NCBI RefSeq assembly: GCF_014205135.1
Contig: NZ_JACHMY010000001.1
Span: 7,564,001 to 7,628,000 of the forward strand
Source: Kribbella italica
GTDB lineage: Bacteria; Actinomycetota; Actinomycetes; Propionibacteriales; Kribbellaceae
Direction: 5' to 3'
DNA length: 64,000 nucleotides
The notes under the pieces are model-generated. The model saw nothing but the letters and a program-made list of their open reading frames with translations, was not told the DNA's origin and searched no databases. The translations under genes were made by a program, and so were the position numbers. This document shows positions 24,621 through 33,700 of the stretch, piece after piece (position 1 is the stretch's first letter; each line of letters begins with the position of its first letter).

Positions 24621-24757
24621 GGCGCCGAGCACCTGTCAGCTGGAACTAGTTGTGGTGCGAGCGCCTCGGTCGCGGAATGCCCGGCGGGCCGCCTCCAGTG
24701 GGCTCGCTGCCGGGTGCCGAGCACCTGTCGCGCGGACTACTTGTGGTGCGAGCGTCT
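24621..24757. repeat. Two imperfect 45-nt direct repeats, period about 92 nt
   Basis: Copy 1 (24621-24666) and copy 2 (24713-24757) share GCCGAGCACCTGTC, then ACTAsTTGTGGTGCGAGCG after a 6-7-nt variable part. Each copy also holds an internal GCACC...GGTGC inverted pair. Confidence 0.85.
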
Positions 24758-24779
24758 GCCGGCCGGCAACCCGACGGGC

Positions 24780-25343
24780 TCAGCCGTGGCTTTCCTCGGG
24801 GGCGTCGTCGCGCGGGGTGGGGCTGAAGTGGTCGGTGGTGAGCACCGGGACGTGCGCGGTGATCGGGGCTGCCTTGGCGAAGGTTAGGACCAGCGTGACC
24901 ATCACGCCGGGCTTGCCGCCGGTGACCGTGAACGGCTTGCCGGAAACGGGCGGCAGGGTGAGCGACGCGCCCGAGGCCAGTGTCATCGGGCGGACGTTGC
25001 CGACCGTGACGGTGGCCGGCGGGGCGGTCGGCTCGGCGCCTTCCTCGGCCTGCGGGGCGCCGGCGGCCGGCTCGGAGGCGATGCTGACCAGGACGTCGTC
25101 GGTCTTGCCCGTGTTCACGACGGCGGCGTGCAGCTCGCCGCTGCCGTCCTCGTCGGCGAGCACCAGCAGGTTACGGACGGCGATCGAGCCCGAGGTGGCG
25201 TTGGTGCCCTCGGCGGGCTGGTACGGCTTCATGGTCTGCGCGTTGAAGTTCGCGCCGCAGGCCGCCAGTGCGAGGCTGAGCGTGACGGTGGCGCCGGCCG
25301 CGGCTGCGCGGCGAAGAGCCGACGGGGGCAACGTGATGGGCAC
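24780..25343 (-). CDS. Secreted lipoprotein, possible PCuAC-like metal chaperone
   Basis: A 187-aa lipoprotein. The signal peptide runs through GATVTLSLALAACG with the lipobox Cys near residue 30. The mature part reads as a small beta sandwich (ATSGSIAVRNLLVLADEDGS, LHAAVVNTGKTDDVLVSI, PVSGKPFTVTGGKPGVMVTL), resembling the copper chaperone/DUF461 group found upstream of carD in actinobacteria. I see no clear His/Met metal site, so the function stays open. GTG 25343 has AGGAGAGGG upstream; a start at 25505 would lack a contiguous signal peptide. Confidence 0.7.
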   Translation of the reverse strand: MPITLPPSALRRAAAAGATVTLSLALAACGANFNAQTMKPYQPAEGTNATSGSIAVRNLLVLADEDGSGELHAAVVNTGKTDDVLVSIASEPAAGAPQAEEGAEPTAPPATVTVGNVRPMTLASGASLTLPPVSGKPFTVTGGKPGVMVTLVLTFAKAAPITAHVPVLTTDHFSPTPRDDAPEESHG

Positions 25344-25562
25344 TGGAATCCCTCTCCTGCAAGCTGTGGACGCCGTCAGGCTGCGGCCTCCGGCGCAGCA
25401 AAGCGTAGCGACCGGGCGCCCGCGGCTCGACGGCGGCTCCACCTTCGGGGGATGTCCCGGGCAACCAAATTCCGCGCGCGAGGCATGCCGGACAGCGTTT
25501 GTCAAGGCGGGAATGGGCCTCTGACCAGCGCAAACGCCCCGGCCGGACCAGCGACCGCGTGG

Positions 25563-25568
25563 TAGTAT
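25563..25568 (+). promoter_or_regulatory. Candidate -10 hexamer of carD
   Basis: TAGTAT lies 26 nt before ATG 25595; AAAGGGG (25578-25584) serves as ribosome binding site. No canonical -35 is seen at 17 nt. Confidence 0.45.
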
Positions 25569-25594
25569 TGGTCTTGGAAAGGGGCACGTGACAT

Positions 25595-26080
25595 ATGACT
25601 TTCACAGTCGGCGAGACGGTTGTTTACCCCAATCACGGTGCGGCCGTCATCGAGGACATCGAGACCCGTCAGATCAAAGGTGAGGACAAGACCTATCTGG
25701 TCTTGAGGATCGTCGCTCAGAACGACCTGGTCGTCCGGGTCCCCGCGTGCAACCTCGATCTCGTCGGCGTGCGTGACGTCGTGGATCAGGCTGGTCTGGA
25801 GCGCGTCTTCGACGTGCTGCGGGCGCCGCACACGGAGGAGCCGACCAACTGGTCGCGACGTTACAAGGCGAACCTGGAGAAGCTGCACTCCGGTGACGTG
25901 ATGAAGGTGGCAGAGGTCGTCCGCGACCTGTGGCGCCGTGAGCGTGACCGCGGTCTGTCCGCGGGTGAGAAGCGGATGCTGGCGAAGGCACGCCAGATCC
26001 TCGTCTCCGAGTTGGCGCTGGCCGAGCACACCAACGAGGACAAGGCGGAAGCCATCCTCGACGAGGTCCTCGCTTCCTGA
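25595..26080 (+). CDS. carD: CarD-family RNA polymerase-binding transcription factor
   Basis: A 161-aa essential-type transcription factor that binds the RNA polymerase beta subunit through its N-terminal Tudor-like domain (about 1-55: FTVGETVVYPNHGAAVIEDI, YLVLRIVAQNDLVVRVP). It stabilises open complexes through the C-terminal helical DNA-binding domain (NWSRRYKANLEKLHSGDVMK, GLSAGEKRMLAKARQIL), including the conserved Trp at about 86. ispD and ispF follow, the same order as in mycobacteria. It strongly controls rRNA promoters in mycobacteria (family knowledge). Confidence 0.96.
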   Translation: MTFTVGETVVYPNHGAAVIEDIETRQIKGEDKTYLVLRIVAQNDLVVRVPACNLDLVGVRDVVDQAGLERVFDVLRAPHTEEPTNWSRRYKANLEKLHSGDVMKVAEVVRDLWRRERDRGLSAGEKRMLAKARQILVSELALAEHTNEDKAEAILDEVLAS

Positions 26081-26140
26081 CCTACTCCAGGTCAGAACCG
26101 ATCCGGATCCCGTGACCGTACCGCCCTGCGTGGTCTCTCG

Positions 26141-26836
26141 ATGAGTACCGCGGCAATCATCCCGGCGGCCGGTCTCGGGTTGCGGCTCGGTGGTGAGGCA
26201 CCGAAGGCGTTACGAGAGGTCGGTGGCGAATCGCTGCTGGTCCACGCGGTGCGTGGACTGTCCGCAGCGACCGCCGCCGGCCTTTCGTGCTTCGTGATCG
26301 CCGTTCCCCCGGGCACGGAAGATGCCGTCGGCAAGCTTCTCGGCCCGTACGCCGGGGCCGCCGACCTGCGGATCGTCGCGGGCGGTGCCGAGCGCGCCGA
26401 CTCGGTCCGGGCCGCCCTCGAGCTGGTCCCCGTCGACGGGATCGACTGCGTGCTGGTGCACGACGCGGCCCGGTCGTTCGTCCCGGTCGCGGTGATCGAG
26501 CGGGTCGTTGCCGCCGTCCGCGGTGGTGCTCCGGCGGTGGTGCCGGTGATCCCGGTGACCGACACGATCAAGCGGGTCGGCGCGCACGGCGAGGTGCTCG
26601 AGACGCCGGACCGGTCGGCGCTGGTCGCCGTACAGACCCCGCAGGGGTTCGATCCCGAGTTGTTGCGCAAGGCCCATGCCGGGAACGCGGACGGAGCAAC
26701 GGACGACGCGATGCTGTGCGAGCGGCTCGGGATCACCGTGCAGACCGTCGAGGGGTCCGAGGACGCGTTCAAGGTGACCAGGCCGCGCGACCTGCTGCTG
26801 GCCGAGTGGATTCTGGCGGAGAGGCACCAACAGTGA
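26141..26836 (+). CDS. ispD: 2-C-methyl-D-erythritol 4-phosphate cytidylyltransferase
   Basis: A 231-aa MEP-pathway enzyme that forms CDP-methylerythritol from CTP and MEP. It has the nucleotide-binding start AAIIPAAGLGLRLGGEAPKA, the mid motif VLVHDAARSFV and VQTPQGFDPELL near the end. It begins 60 nt after carD with no clear Shine-Dalgarno. The stop overlaps the GTG of ispF (GTGA), so the two consecutive MEP genes are coupled; IspE acts between them in the pathway and is not present here. Confidence 0.95.
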   Translation: MSTAAIIPAAGLGLRLGGEAPKALREVGGESLLVHAVRGLSAATAAGLSCFVIAVPPGTEDAVGKLLGPYAGAADLRIVAGGAERADSVRAALELVPVDGIDCVLVHDAARSFVPVAVIERVVAAVRGGAPAVVPVIPVTDTIKRVGAHGEVLETPDRSALVAVQTPQGFDPELLRKAHAGNADGATDDAMLCERLGITVQTVEGSEDAFKVTRPRDLLLAEWILAERHQQ

Positions 26837-27303
26837 GACCACCACGGGTCGGCACCGGGATCGACGTGCACCCGGTCGTCGAAGGCCGCGAGATGTGGCT
26901 GGCCGGGCTGCACTGGCCCGAGGAGACCTCGGGGCCGGACGGGCACTCCGACGGCGACGTGGCCGCGCACGCGGTCTGCGACGCGTTGTTGTCCGCGGCC
27001 CGGATCGGCGACCTCGGCTCCAACTTCGGTACGTCGGAGCCCGAGTGGGCCGGTGCCTCCGGCGCCACGCTGATGGCCGAGGCCGCCCGCCGCGTCCGCG
27101 CCGCCGGCTACGAGATCGGCAACGTCGCCGTCCAGGTGATCTGCAACCGGCCGCGCTTCGCCGCCCGCCGCGAAGAGGCCGAGAAGGCGATGAGCACGGC
27201 CTGCGACGCCGAGGTCTCGGTCAGCGCCACCACGACCGACGGTCTGGGCCTGACGGGCCGCGGCGAAGGCATCGCAGCGATCGCCACGGCGATCATCTAC
27301 TGA
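26833..27303 (+). CDS. ispF: 2-C-methyl-D-erythritol 2,4-cyclodiphosphate synthase
   Basis: A 156-aa trimeric enzyme that makes MEcPP and releases CMP in isoprenoid biosynthesis. It has the zinc site TGIDVHPV (D and H at about 10 and 12), SDGDVAAHAVCDALL, and ATTTDGLGLTGRGEGIAA near the end, all canonical. GTG 26833 overlaps the ispD stop. The C-terminus ends at AIIY with normal length. A GC-rich tandem repeat follows immediately. Confidence 0.95.
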   Translation: MRPPRVGTGIDVHPVVEGREMWLAGLHWPEETSGPDGHSDGDVAAHAVCDALLSAARIGDLGSNFGTSEPEWAGASGATLMAEAARRVRAAGYEIGNVAVQVICNRPRFAARREEAEKAMSTACDAEVSVSATTTDGLGLTGRGEGIAAIATAIIY

Positions 27304-27310
27304 CCACACC

Positions 27311-27346
27311 CGCGCCACCCGCGCCACCCGCGCCACCCGCGCCGCC
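27311..27346. repeat. Nine-bp tandem repeat after ispF
   Basis: CGCGCCACC three times, then CGCGCCGCC, directly after the ispF stop codon. Confidence 0.9.
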
Positions 27347-27372
27347 CGCACCCCCGCACCCCGTCCCACCGC

Positions 27373-27431
27373 GCTTTGTGCACGGCTCAGTCAGATTTTC
27401 GCCCGGGAAGTGGGTGGCCGGTGCACAAAGC
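27373..27431. repeat. Inverted repeat between ispF and the nitrilase gene
   Basis: GCTTTGTGCAC (27373-27383) and GTGCACAAAGC (27421-27431) are exact reverse complements around 37 nt. The loop is long for a terminator, though the place, between convergent genes, fits one. Confidence 0.75.
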
Positions 27432-27435
27432 CGGA

Positions 27436-28389
27436 TCAGGTCGAGGGGGCGGTGAAGCGGACCTCGCGGGGTGAGAGTTCGTTGCCCTGGCGTTCGGTGA
27501 GCAGGCCGTAGAGCTCGGGACGGCGGCCTCGCAGCCACCGACGGCCGGTTGAGAGCGGGACCAGGTCGAGGTCGAGATCGGCCACCACCACCGCCTCGTC
27601 CGCGACCGGGGTTTCGGCGACGATCCGGCCGTACGGGTCGAGCACCATCGCGTTGCCGGTCCGGACCTCGTCGTCGTCCCGGCCGACACCGTTGCTGAAC
27701 AGCACGAAGAGCCCGTTGTCGTGCGCCCGGGCCGGCAGCCACCGCATCAACCACCCACGGCCGCTCACGCCGTTGAAGGCCTCGAGAACCGCCGCCGGAT
27801 CCGTCGCCCGGTTCTCCCACACCGCGAGCGGGATCGGCTTCATCCCGTACGGGCTGACCGAGTTCGTGCCACCGGTCTGGTGTGGCGCCACCAGCACCGT
27901 TGCTCCGAGCAACGCCGTGGCCCGGACGTTCTCCACCAGGTTGTTGTCCCAGCAGATCAGGATCCCGACCCTCGCCTGCCACGGGGTGTCGAACACGGTG
28001 AACGAGTCCCCGCTGGAGATCGCGTCGTGCTCGAAGGCGTGCAGCTTGCGGTGCACGTGCACCGTCCCGTCCGGCAGGCACACGGCGTACGCGTTGAACA
28101 GCCGGTCGCCGTCGGACTCCAGGAAACCGACCCCGATCCCGGCGTCCAGTTCGCGGGCCAGCGCGCTGACGGCCGTCACCGACGGTCCGGTCCGGGGCTC
28201 GGCGAGTGCCCGCAGCCGCTCGACCGGTTGGCGGCGCAGGTGCCAGTACCCGAGCAGGCACAGCTCGGGGAAGACGACCAGCTGTGCGCCGTTGTCCACA
28301 GCCTCGCCCGCCAGCCGGCGGACTGTGGACAAGTTGCGGTCCGGACGGTCGGGAACGGCTTCGAACTGGACGACGGCGGCACGCAGCAT
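27436..28389 (-). CDS. Carbon-nitrogen hydrolase (nitrilase superfamily)
   Basis: A 317-aa amidase-type hydrolase of C-N bonds. The catalytic triad is E42 (FPELCL), K115 (HRKLH) and C146 (LICWDNN). The insertion ASSGDSFTVFDT-like region and the length fit the branch of amidase and N-carbamoyl hydrolases more than true nitrilases. It has no signal peptide. ATG 28389 has GAGGAG upstream. A LysR regulator is divergent 88 nt away, a typical arrangement for a substrate-induced catabolic gene. The substrate cannot be told. Confidence 0.85.
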   Translation of the reverse strand: MLRAAVVQFEAVPDRPDRNLSTVRRLAGEAVDNGAQLVVFPELCLLGYWHLRRQPVERLRALAEPRTGPSVTAVSALARELDAGIGVGFLESDGDRLFNAYAVCLPDGTVHVHRKLHAFEHDAISSGDSFTVFDTPWQARVGILICWDNNLVENVRATALLGATVLVAPHQTGGTNSVSPYGMKPIPLAVWENRATDPAAVLEAFNGVSGRGWLMRWLPARAHDNGLFVLFSNGVGRDDDEVRTGNAMVLDPYGRIVAETPVADEAVVVADLDLDLVPLSTGRRWLRGRRPELYGLLTERQGNELSPREVRFTAPST

Positions 28390-28446
28390 GGGCTCTCCTC
28401 AGCGGTTTCCGCCAGGATCCCGCCACTTCGAGCATGCCGTCCAATG

Positions 28447-28479
28447 ATATCCACAGAGTTATCCATATCCTGTGGTTAT
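28447..28479. promoter_or_regulatory. LysR operator candidate between nitrilase and lysR genes
   Basis: ATATCCACAG (28447-28456) and CTGTGGTTAT (28470-28479) form 10-nt arms with one mismatch and a 13-nt centre. They overlap the lysR -10 TATCCT (28466-28471), which lies 6 nt before ATG 28478. Confidence 0.55.
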
Positions 28480-29338
28480 GGAACTGCGGCTGCTCCGGAC
28501 CTTCGTCACGGTGGCGCGCACGGGCAACGTCAGCGCCGCGGCGGTGGAGCTCTCGACCAGTCAGCCGGCTGTCACCAAGCAGTTGCAGCTGCTCGAGCGC
28601 CGGGTCGGCGCGAGCCTGTTCGTGCGCGGCCGGCAGGGCGCCCGGCTGACCGGAGCGGGAGAGGCCCTGCTTCCCGACGCGCTGGACCTGCTGGCCCGGT
28701 CGGCGTCGTTCGAACGGCGGGCGGAGTCGGTCGCTGCCGGTGAGGACGGCACGCTGGCGGTCGGGTTCGGGATGTCCGCGATCGAGGTCGCGCCGAAGGC
28801 GGTGGCGGTGTTCCGCGGCCGGCATCCCCGGATCTCGGTCTCCCTCGACGACCTGCCGTCGACGGTTCAGTGCGAGCGGTTGCTGGCCGGCACGCTGCAG
28901 GCGGGGTTCGTCCGGCTGCCGGTGCCGGACGGGATCATGCGTCGCAGGCTGCAGCAGGATCGGCTGGCCATCGCACTACCGGCCGGGACACCAGAGCCGG
29001 CCGACGTCGCGTCCTGGCTCGACGGCCGCCCGCTGGTTCGGCTCAGACCACACCGCGGGCCCGGCCTGGACGGCCAGATCACCCGCCTGTACGACGACTT
29101 GGGCTGCCGCCCGTTGGTACTCCAGGAGGCCGACGACCTGCTGACCGTACTGGCCCTGGTCGCGGCGGGCGTCGGCCCGGCCGTCGTACCGGCCAGTGCC
29201 GGCAAGGTCGCGCCGGGTCCGGTGCACCTGATCCCGCTGCGCGCCAAGAGCGCGTCCTGGTGGGTCGGTGTCGCCTGGGTCGAGCGCTCGGTGCTACTGG
29301 AACGATTCGTCGACGCGGCTACAGCAGCTGTCCGCTGA
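28478..29338 (+). CDS. LysR-family regulator, probably of the divergent nitrilase gene
   Basis: A 286-aa LTTR. The winged HTH fills residues 1-60 (MELRLLRTFVTVARTGNVSA, SQPAVTKQLQLLERRVGASL). The C-terminal co-inducer domain has two Rossmann-like halves (GTLAVGFGMSAIEVAPKAV, LTVLALVAAGVGPAVVPAS). ATG 28478 is preferred to GTG 28472 because it lies 6 nt after a -10 hexamer. The inverted repeat that covers this promoter suggests autorepression plus activation of the divergent nitrilase gene by its substrate or product (inference). Confidence 0.87.
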   Translation: MELRLLRTFVTVARTGNVSAAAVELSTSQPAVTKQLQLLERRVGASLFVRGRQGARLTGAGEALLPDALDLLARSASFERRAESVAAGEDGTLAVGFGMSAIEVAPKAVAVFRGRHPRISVSLDDLPSTVQCERLLAGTLQAGFVRLPVPDGIMRRRLQQDRLAIALPAGTPEPADVASWLDGRPLVRLRPHRGPGLDGQITRLYDDLGCRPLVLQEADDLLTVLALVAAGVGPAVVPASAGKVAPGPVHLIPLRAKSASWWVGVAWVERSVLLERFVDAATAAVR

Positions 29339-29356
29339 GCCCGCGGACGAGCCACC

Positions 29357-30715
29357 TCATCGGCGGCGACGGCTCCGGGGTAGTGGCGGGAGTTCGGCGG
29401 CGTACAGCCAGTCGGCGAAGACCTGGTGGACGGCGTCGGGGTCGTCGGCAGTAGCCGCGGCCAGGGCGATGAAGTCCTCGGTGGTCACCGAGCCGTGCCG
29501 GTACGTCTTGGTCCAGTCGCGCAGCAGGTCGAAGAACGCGGTGTCGCCGAGCAGTTGGCGCAGGACGTGCAGGGTGATCGCGCCGCGCTTGTAGAGCCGG
29601 TCGTCGAACATCAGCTCCGGCCCGGGATCCGACAGCACCAGCTCCTCGTCCAGCGACGCCAGCCGGCTGTACGCCCTGGAGACCTGCTGGTTGGCCGACA
29701 GCCCGCCGGACTCCTCCGACCACAACCACTCGGCGTAGCAGGCGAAGCCCTCGTTCAGCCAGATGTCCTGCCAGGTCGCCGGGGTCAGGCTGTTGCCGAA
29801 CCACTGGTGTGCGAGCTCGTGCGCGACCAGCCGCTCCGACCCGCGCCGGCCGTCCAGGTGGTTGCTGCCGAACACCGAGATCCCCTGTGCCTCCAGGGGA
29901 ATCTCCAGCGGGTCGTCCGTGACGACCACCGTGTACGCCGTGAACGGGTACGGCCCGAAGAGCGCGCAGAACAGCTTCATCATGTCCTGCTGCCGGCCGA
30001 AGTCGGTCCGGAAGTCCTTGATCAGCGTCTGCGGCAGGGCCGCGCGCTGGGTCACCGGCGACGCCGCCAGCTCCAGTACGTCGTACCGGCCGATCTGGAT
30101 GGTCGCCAAGTACGTCGCCATCGGCGCGGCCATGTCGTAGACCCAGCTGGTCCGGCTGGCCTTGGTGCGGCGCGACACGAGCCGGCCGTTCGCGATCACG
30201 TGGTACGGCGAGTCGGTGGTGACGGTGATCCGGTAGTGCGCCTTGTCGCCGGGGTGGTCGTTGCACGGGAACCAGGTGGCCGCGCCGCTGGGCTGGCTGG
30301 CGACGATCACGCCTTCGGTCAGCTCCTCCCAGCCGAGCTCGCCCCACGGGCTGTCGGCGGGCGCCGGGTTCCCGGCGTACTGGACGTCGACGACGAACTC
30401 CGCACCGTCCGGGATCACCGCGGCCGGGGTGATGTGCAGCTTGCCGGAGCGGTGCGCGTAGCGGGCGGCGCGGCGGCCGTTGACGGCCACCTTGCTCACC
30501 CGCAGGCTGCCGAGGTCGAGGCTGAGCCGGGACAGCGCGTGCGTCGCGACCGCGGTGATCGTCGCCTTGCCGGTCAGGCGGTTGCTGCTGACCCGGTAGT
30601 CGAGGTCGAGCTCGTAGGACTCGACGGAGTAGCCGCCGTTGCCGTGCGTGGGGACGTAGGGATCACCCGCGGTATCAGCGCCCTGCTCGGCCCGGCCCTG
30701 GGAACCGGCGACCAT
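29357..30715 (-). CDS. M1-family zinc aminopeptidase
   Basis: A 452-aa metallopeptidase, shorter than full-length M1 enzymes because the C-terminal helical domain is missing. The zinc site is HELAH (H299, H303) with E322 exactly 18 residues later in WLNEGFACYAEW. The exopeptidase GAMEN motif is replaced by EAQGISVFG, as in related actinobacterial proteins. No signal peptide is seen. ATG 30715 overlaps the stop of the preceding NRPS gene, so the two are translationally coupled. The poly-lysine degrading enzyme of Streptomyces is reported to be an M1-type peptidase; a role in trimming, releasing or detoxifying the NRPS product is therefore a reasonable inference. Confidence 0.88.
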   Translation of the reverse strand: MVAGSQGRAEQGADTAGDPYVPTHGNGGYSVESYELDLDYRVSSNRLTGKATITAVATHALSRLSLDLGSLRVSKVAVNGRRAARYAHRSGKLHITPAAVIPDGAEFVVDVQYAGNPAPADSPWGELGWEELTEGVIVASQPSGAATWFPCNDHPGDKAHYRITVTTDSPYHVIANGRLVSRRTKASRTSWVYDMAAPMATYLATIQIGRYDVLELAASPVTQRAALPQTLIKDFRTDFGRQQDMMKLFCALFGPYPFTAYTVVVTDDPLEIPLEAQGISVFGSNHLDGRRGSERLVAHELAHQWFGNSLTPATWQDIWLNEGFACYAEWLWSEESGGLSANQQVSRAYSRLASLDEELVLSDPGPELMFDDRLYKRGAITLHVLRQLLGDTAFFDLLRDWTKTYRHGSVTTEDFIALAAATADDPDAVHQVFADWLYAAELPPLPRSRRRR

Positions 30716-33700
30716 CAACCCTGCCAGGGTGCGATCGGATTGCCGGCCCAGCGAGTACCGGCCGGCACGCTCTCACCCCGCATCACCAGCGAGACCGGGC
30801 CGACGGTGGCGCCCGCACCGATCGACGCGGCCGGCAGCACGATGCCGTGCGGCCCCAGCGTCGACCCTGGGCCGAAGGTGACGGTGCTCATGGACATCAC
30901 CCTGTCATGGAACAGGTGCGTCTGGAGCACGCACCCGCGATTCACCGTGGCACCGTCGCCGAGCGTGATCAGATCGGCCTCGGGCAACCAGTACGTCTCG
31001 CACCAGACGCCCTTGCCGATCTTCGCGCCGAGCGTGCGCAGCCACAGCGCGAGTACCGGCGTACCAGCGGCCGCGTTGGCGAACCAGGGCGCCGCGACGA
31101 GTTCGACGAAGCTGTCGACCACCTCGTTGCGCCAGACGAACGAGCTCCACAGCGGGTACTCGACCGCACGGGTCCGGCCGACGACGACCCACTTGGCCAC
31201 CGTCGCCATCCCGCCCGCGACCGCACCGGCGGCCAGGATCACCGCGCCGGACAGCAGCACGGTCCACCACGGCCCGAGCCAGACGTCCAGCGCCTGCAGG
31301 GCGAACAGCACCCCGAGCGCGATCAGCACCGTGCACATCATCGGGACGAACCGGCACAGCTCGACCAGCGCCCGCGCCACCTTCAGCCGGTACGGCGGGT
31401 TGAAGGTCCGGCTCTGGTCGCCCGCGACGGCCTGCCGGCGCAGCTTCACCGGCGGGCTGCCCAGCCACGACGTCCCGGCCTTGGACTTCTTCGGCGCGGC
31501 CGACAGCACCGCGACCAGCCCGTTCTTCGGCACCGACCGGCCCGGCGCGGTCATCCCGGAGTTGCCGAGGAACGCGCGCTTGCCGACCTTCGCGCCGGCC
31601 ACGTGCAACCAGCCACCGCCCAGCTCGTACGACCCGATCATGGTGTCGTCGGCCAGGAACGCGCCGTCACCCACAGTCGTCATCTTCGGCAGCAGCAGCA
31701 CGGTCGACGCCTCGACGTCGCGGCCGATCTTCGCGCCGAGCGCGCGCAGCCACCACGGCGTCAGCAGGCTCGCGTAGAGCGGGAACAGCAACGTCCGGGC
31801 CGAGTCGAGCAGCCGCTCGGTCGCCCACACCTGCCAGCCGATCCGGCTGCGCACCGGGTAGTGCCCCGGCTTGATCCCGAGTCCGAGGATCCGTACGCCG
31901 ATCAGCGTCAGCACGGCCAGCGACACGAAGCCGACCAGCGTCATCAGCGGGATCGCGGCCAGCGCCTTCAGCGCGGCATCGCCCAGCGACGCGGTCCCCT
32001 TGATGAACACCCCCAGTACGGCGATCGCGGCGACCGCCGCGGCGACCGGGAGCAGCGACATCAGCGCCGACGCCGCGCCGTACGCGAGGACCCACCAGGG
32101 CGCCCGGGCCGGGCGTTCCTCGGGCCAGGGGCGACGCGCACGGCCGACCCGGCTCGCGGGCGAGCCGGACCAGCGCTCGTTCGACGGGACCTTGCCGGAG
32201 ACCGCCGACCCGGCCGCGATCTCGGCGCCACGGCCGATCTCCGCACCGGGCAGCAACGTGCTGCGCGACCCGATCACGGCCTCGGCGCCGACCTGCACCG
32301 CGCCGACGTGCAGCCGGTCGCCGTCGATCCAGTAGCCGGACAGGTCGACCTCGGGCTCGATCGACGCGCCGCGGCCCATCGTCAGCAGGCCGGTCACCGG
32401 CGGCAGCGTGTGGAGGTCGACGCCGCGGCCGACCTTCGCGCCGAGCGCGCGGGCGTAGTACGCGATCCACGGAGCGCCGGCCAGGTTCGCGGCGCCGGCC
32501 GCGTCGGCCAGGTTCTCCGCGGCCCAGAGCCGGACGTGCACGTTGCCGCCGCGTGGGTAGACGCCCGGTTTGAGGCCGCGCAGCAGGATGCGCGCGCCGA
32601 CGACGGCGATGCCCATCCGGCCGGCCGGGGTGATCAGCAGCAACCAGCCGACGAGGATCCACCACCAGGACACCGTGCGCATCCAGGGGTGGTCGCCGGC
32701 GGTGACTGCGAGCACGTTGTTCAGCGTGAACAGGTAGACCAGCCAGCGCACGCCGACCACGGTCTGCAGGATCAGCGTCAACGCGGTCTGCAGGAGTTGC
32801 GTGCCCGGCGGGATCGGACGGATCTCACGGATCTCGATCGGTTCGTACGTCGCGGTGGACGAGTCCAGGCGGTCGGCGAGCGCGCCGAGCCGGGGGTACT
32901 CGTAGATGTCCGCGACGGTGATCTCGGCGTACCGCTCGCGCAGCGCGGAGACGAGCTGGGCCGCGGCGAGGCTGCCGCCGCCGTGCAGGAAGAAGTCGTT
33001 GTCGGGCCCTGTGACCTTGGCGCCGAGGACGGACGTCCAGCGCTCGGCCAGCCAGCCCGCCGTACCGTCGAGTTCTGCCGCGGGGGCGTCGCTGTCCATG
33101 CCGGGCAGGGGCCAGGGGAGCGCGTTGCGGTCGACCTTGCCGGACGTGCGTGTCGGGAGGGTGTCGGTGATCGCGAGCAGCGGGACGAGCGCGGCCGGGA
33201 GGGCTTCGCGGAGGCGTTCCGTGGCGGCCTTCTGGTCGAAGGACTCCTCGGCGACCACGTAGCCGACCAGGAGTTGGTTGCCTCCGGCACTAGTCCGTAC
33301 GGCGGCCGCCGCACCGGAGACACCGGGCAATGCCTGCAGGGCAGCGTCCACCTCGCCCAGCTCGATCCGCCGGCCGCCGAGCTTGATCTGCTCGTCGGCG
33401 CGGCCCTGGAACAGCAGCCCGGCCTCGTCCTTGCGGACCAGGTCGCCGCTGCGGTACGCGCGCTCCCAGCCCAGCGACGTCATCGGCGCGAACTTCTCCG
33501 CGTCCTTGGCCGGGTCCAGGTACCGGGCCAGGCCGACGCCGCCGATGATCAGCTCGCCGATCTCACCCTCGGCCACTTCATTGCCCTGGGCATCGACTAC
33601 GGCAAGGTCCCAGCCGTCCAGCGGCAGGCCGATCCGGACCGGGCCGTCGCCGGTCAGCTGCGCGCCGCACGCGACGACGGTCGCCTCGGTCGGGCCGTAG

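Larger units (their letters stand above)
24446..24779. other. 334-nt non-coding region between convergent lipoprotein genes
   Basis: It holds a terminator at 24574-24604 and a pair of 45-nt direct repeats at 24621-24757. No coding region is supported. Confidence 0.6.
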
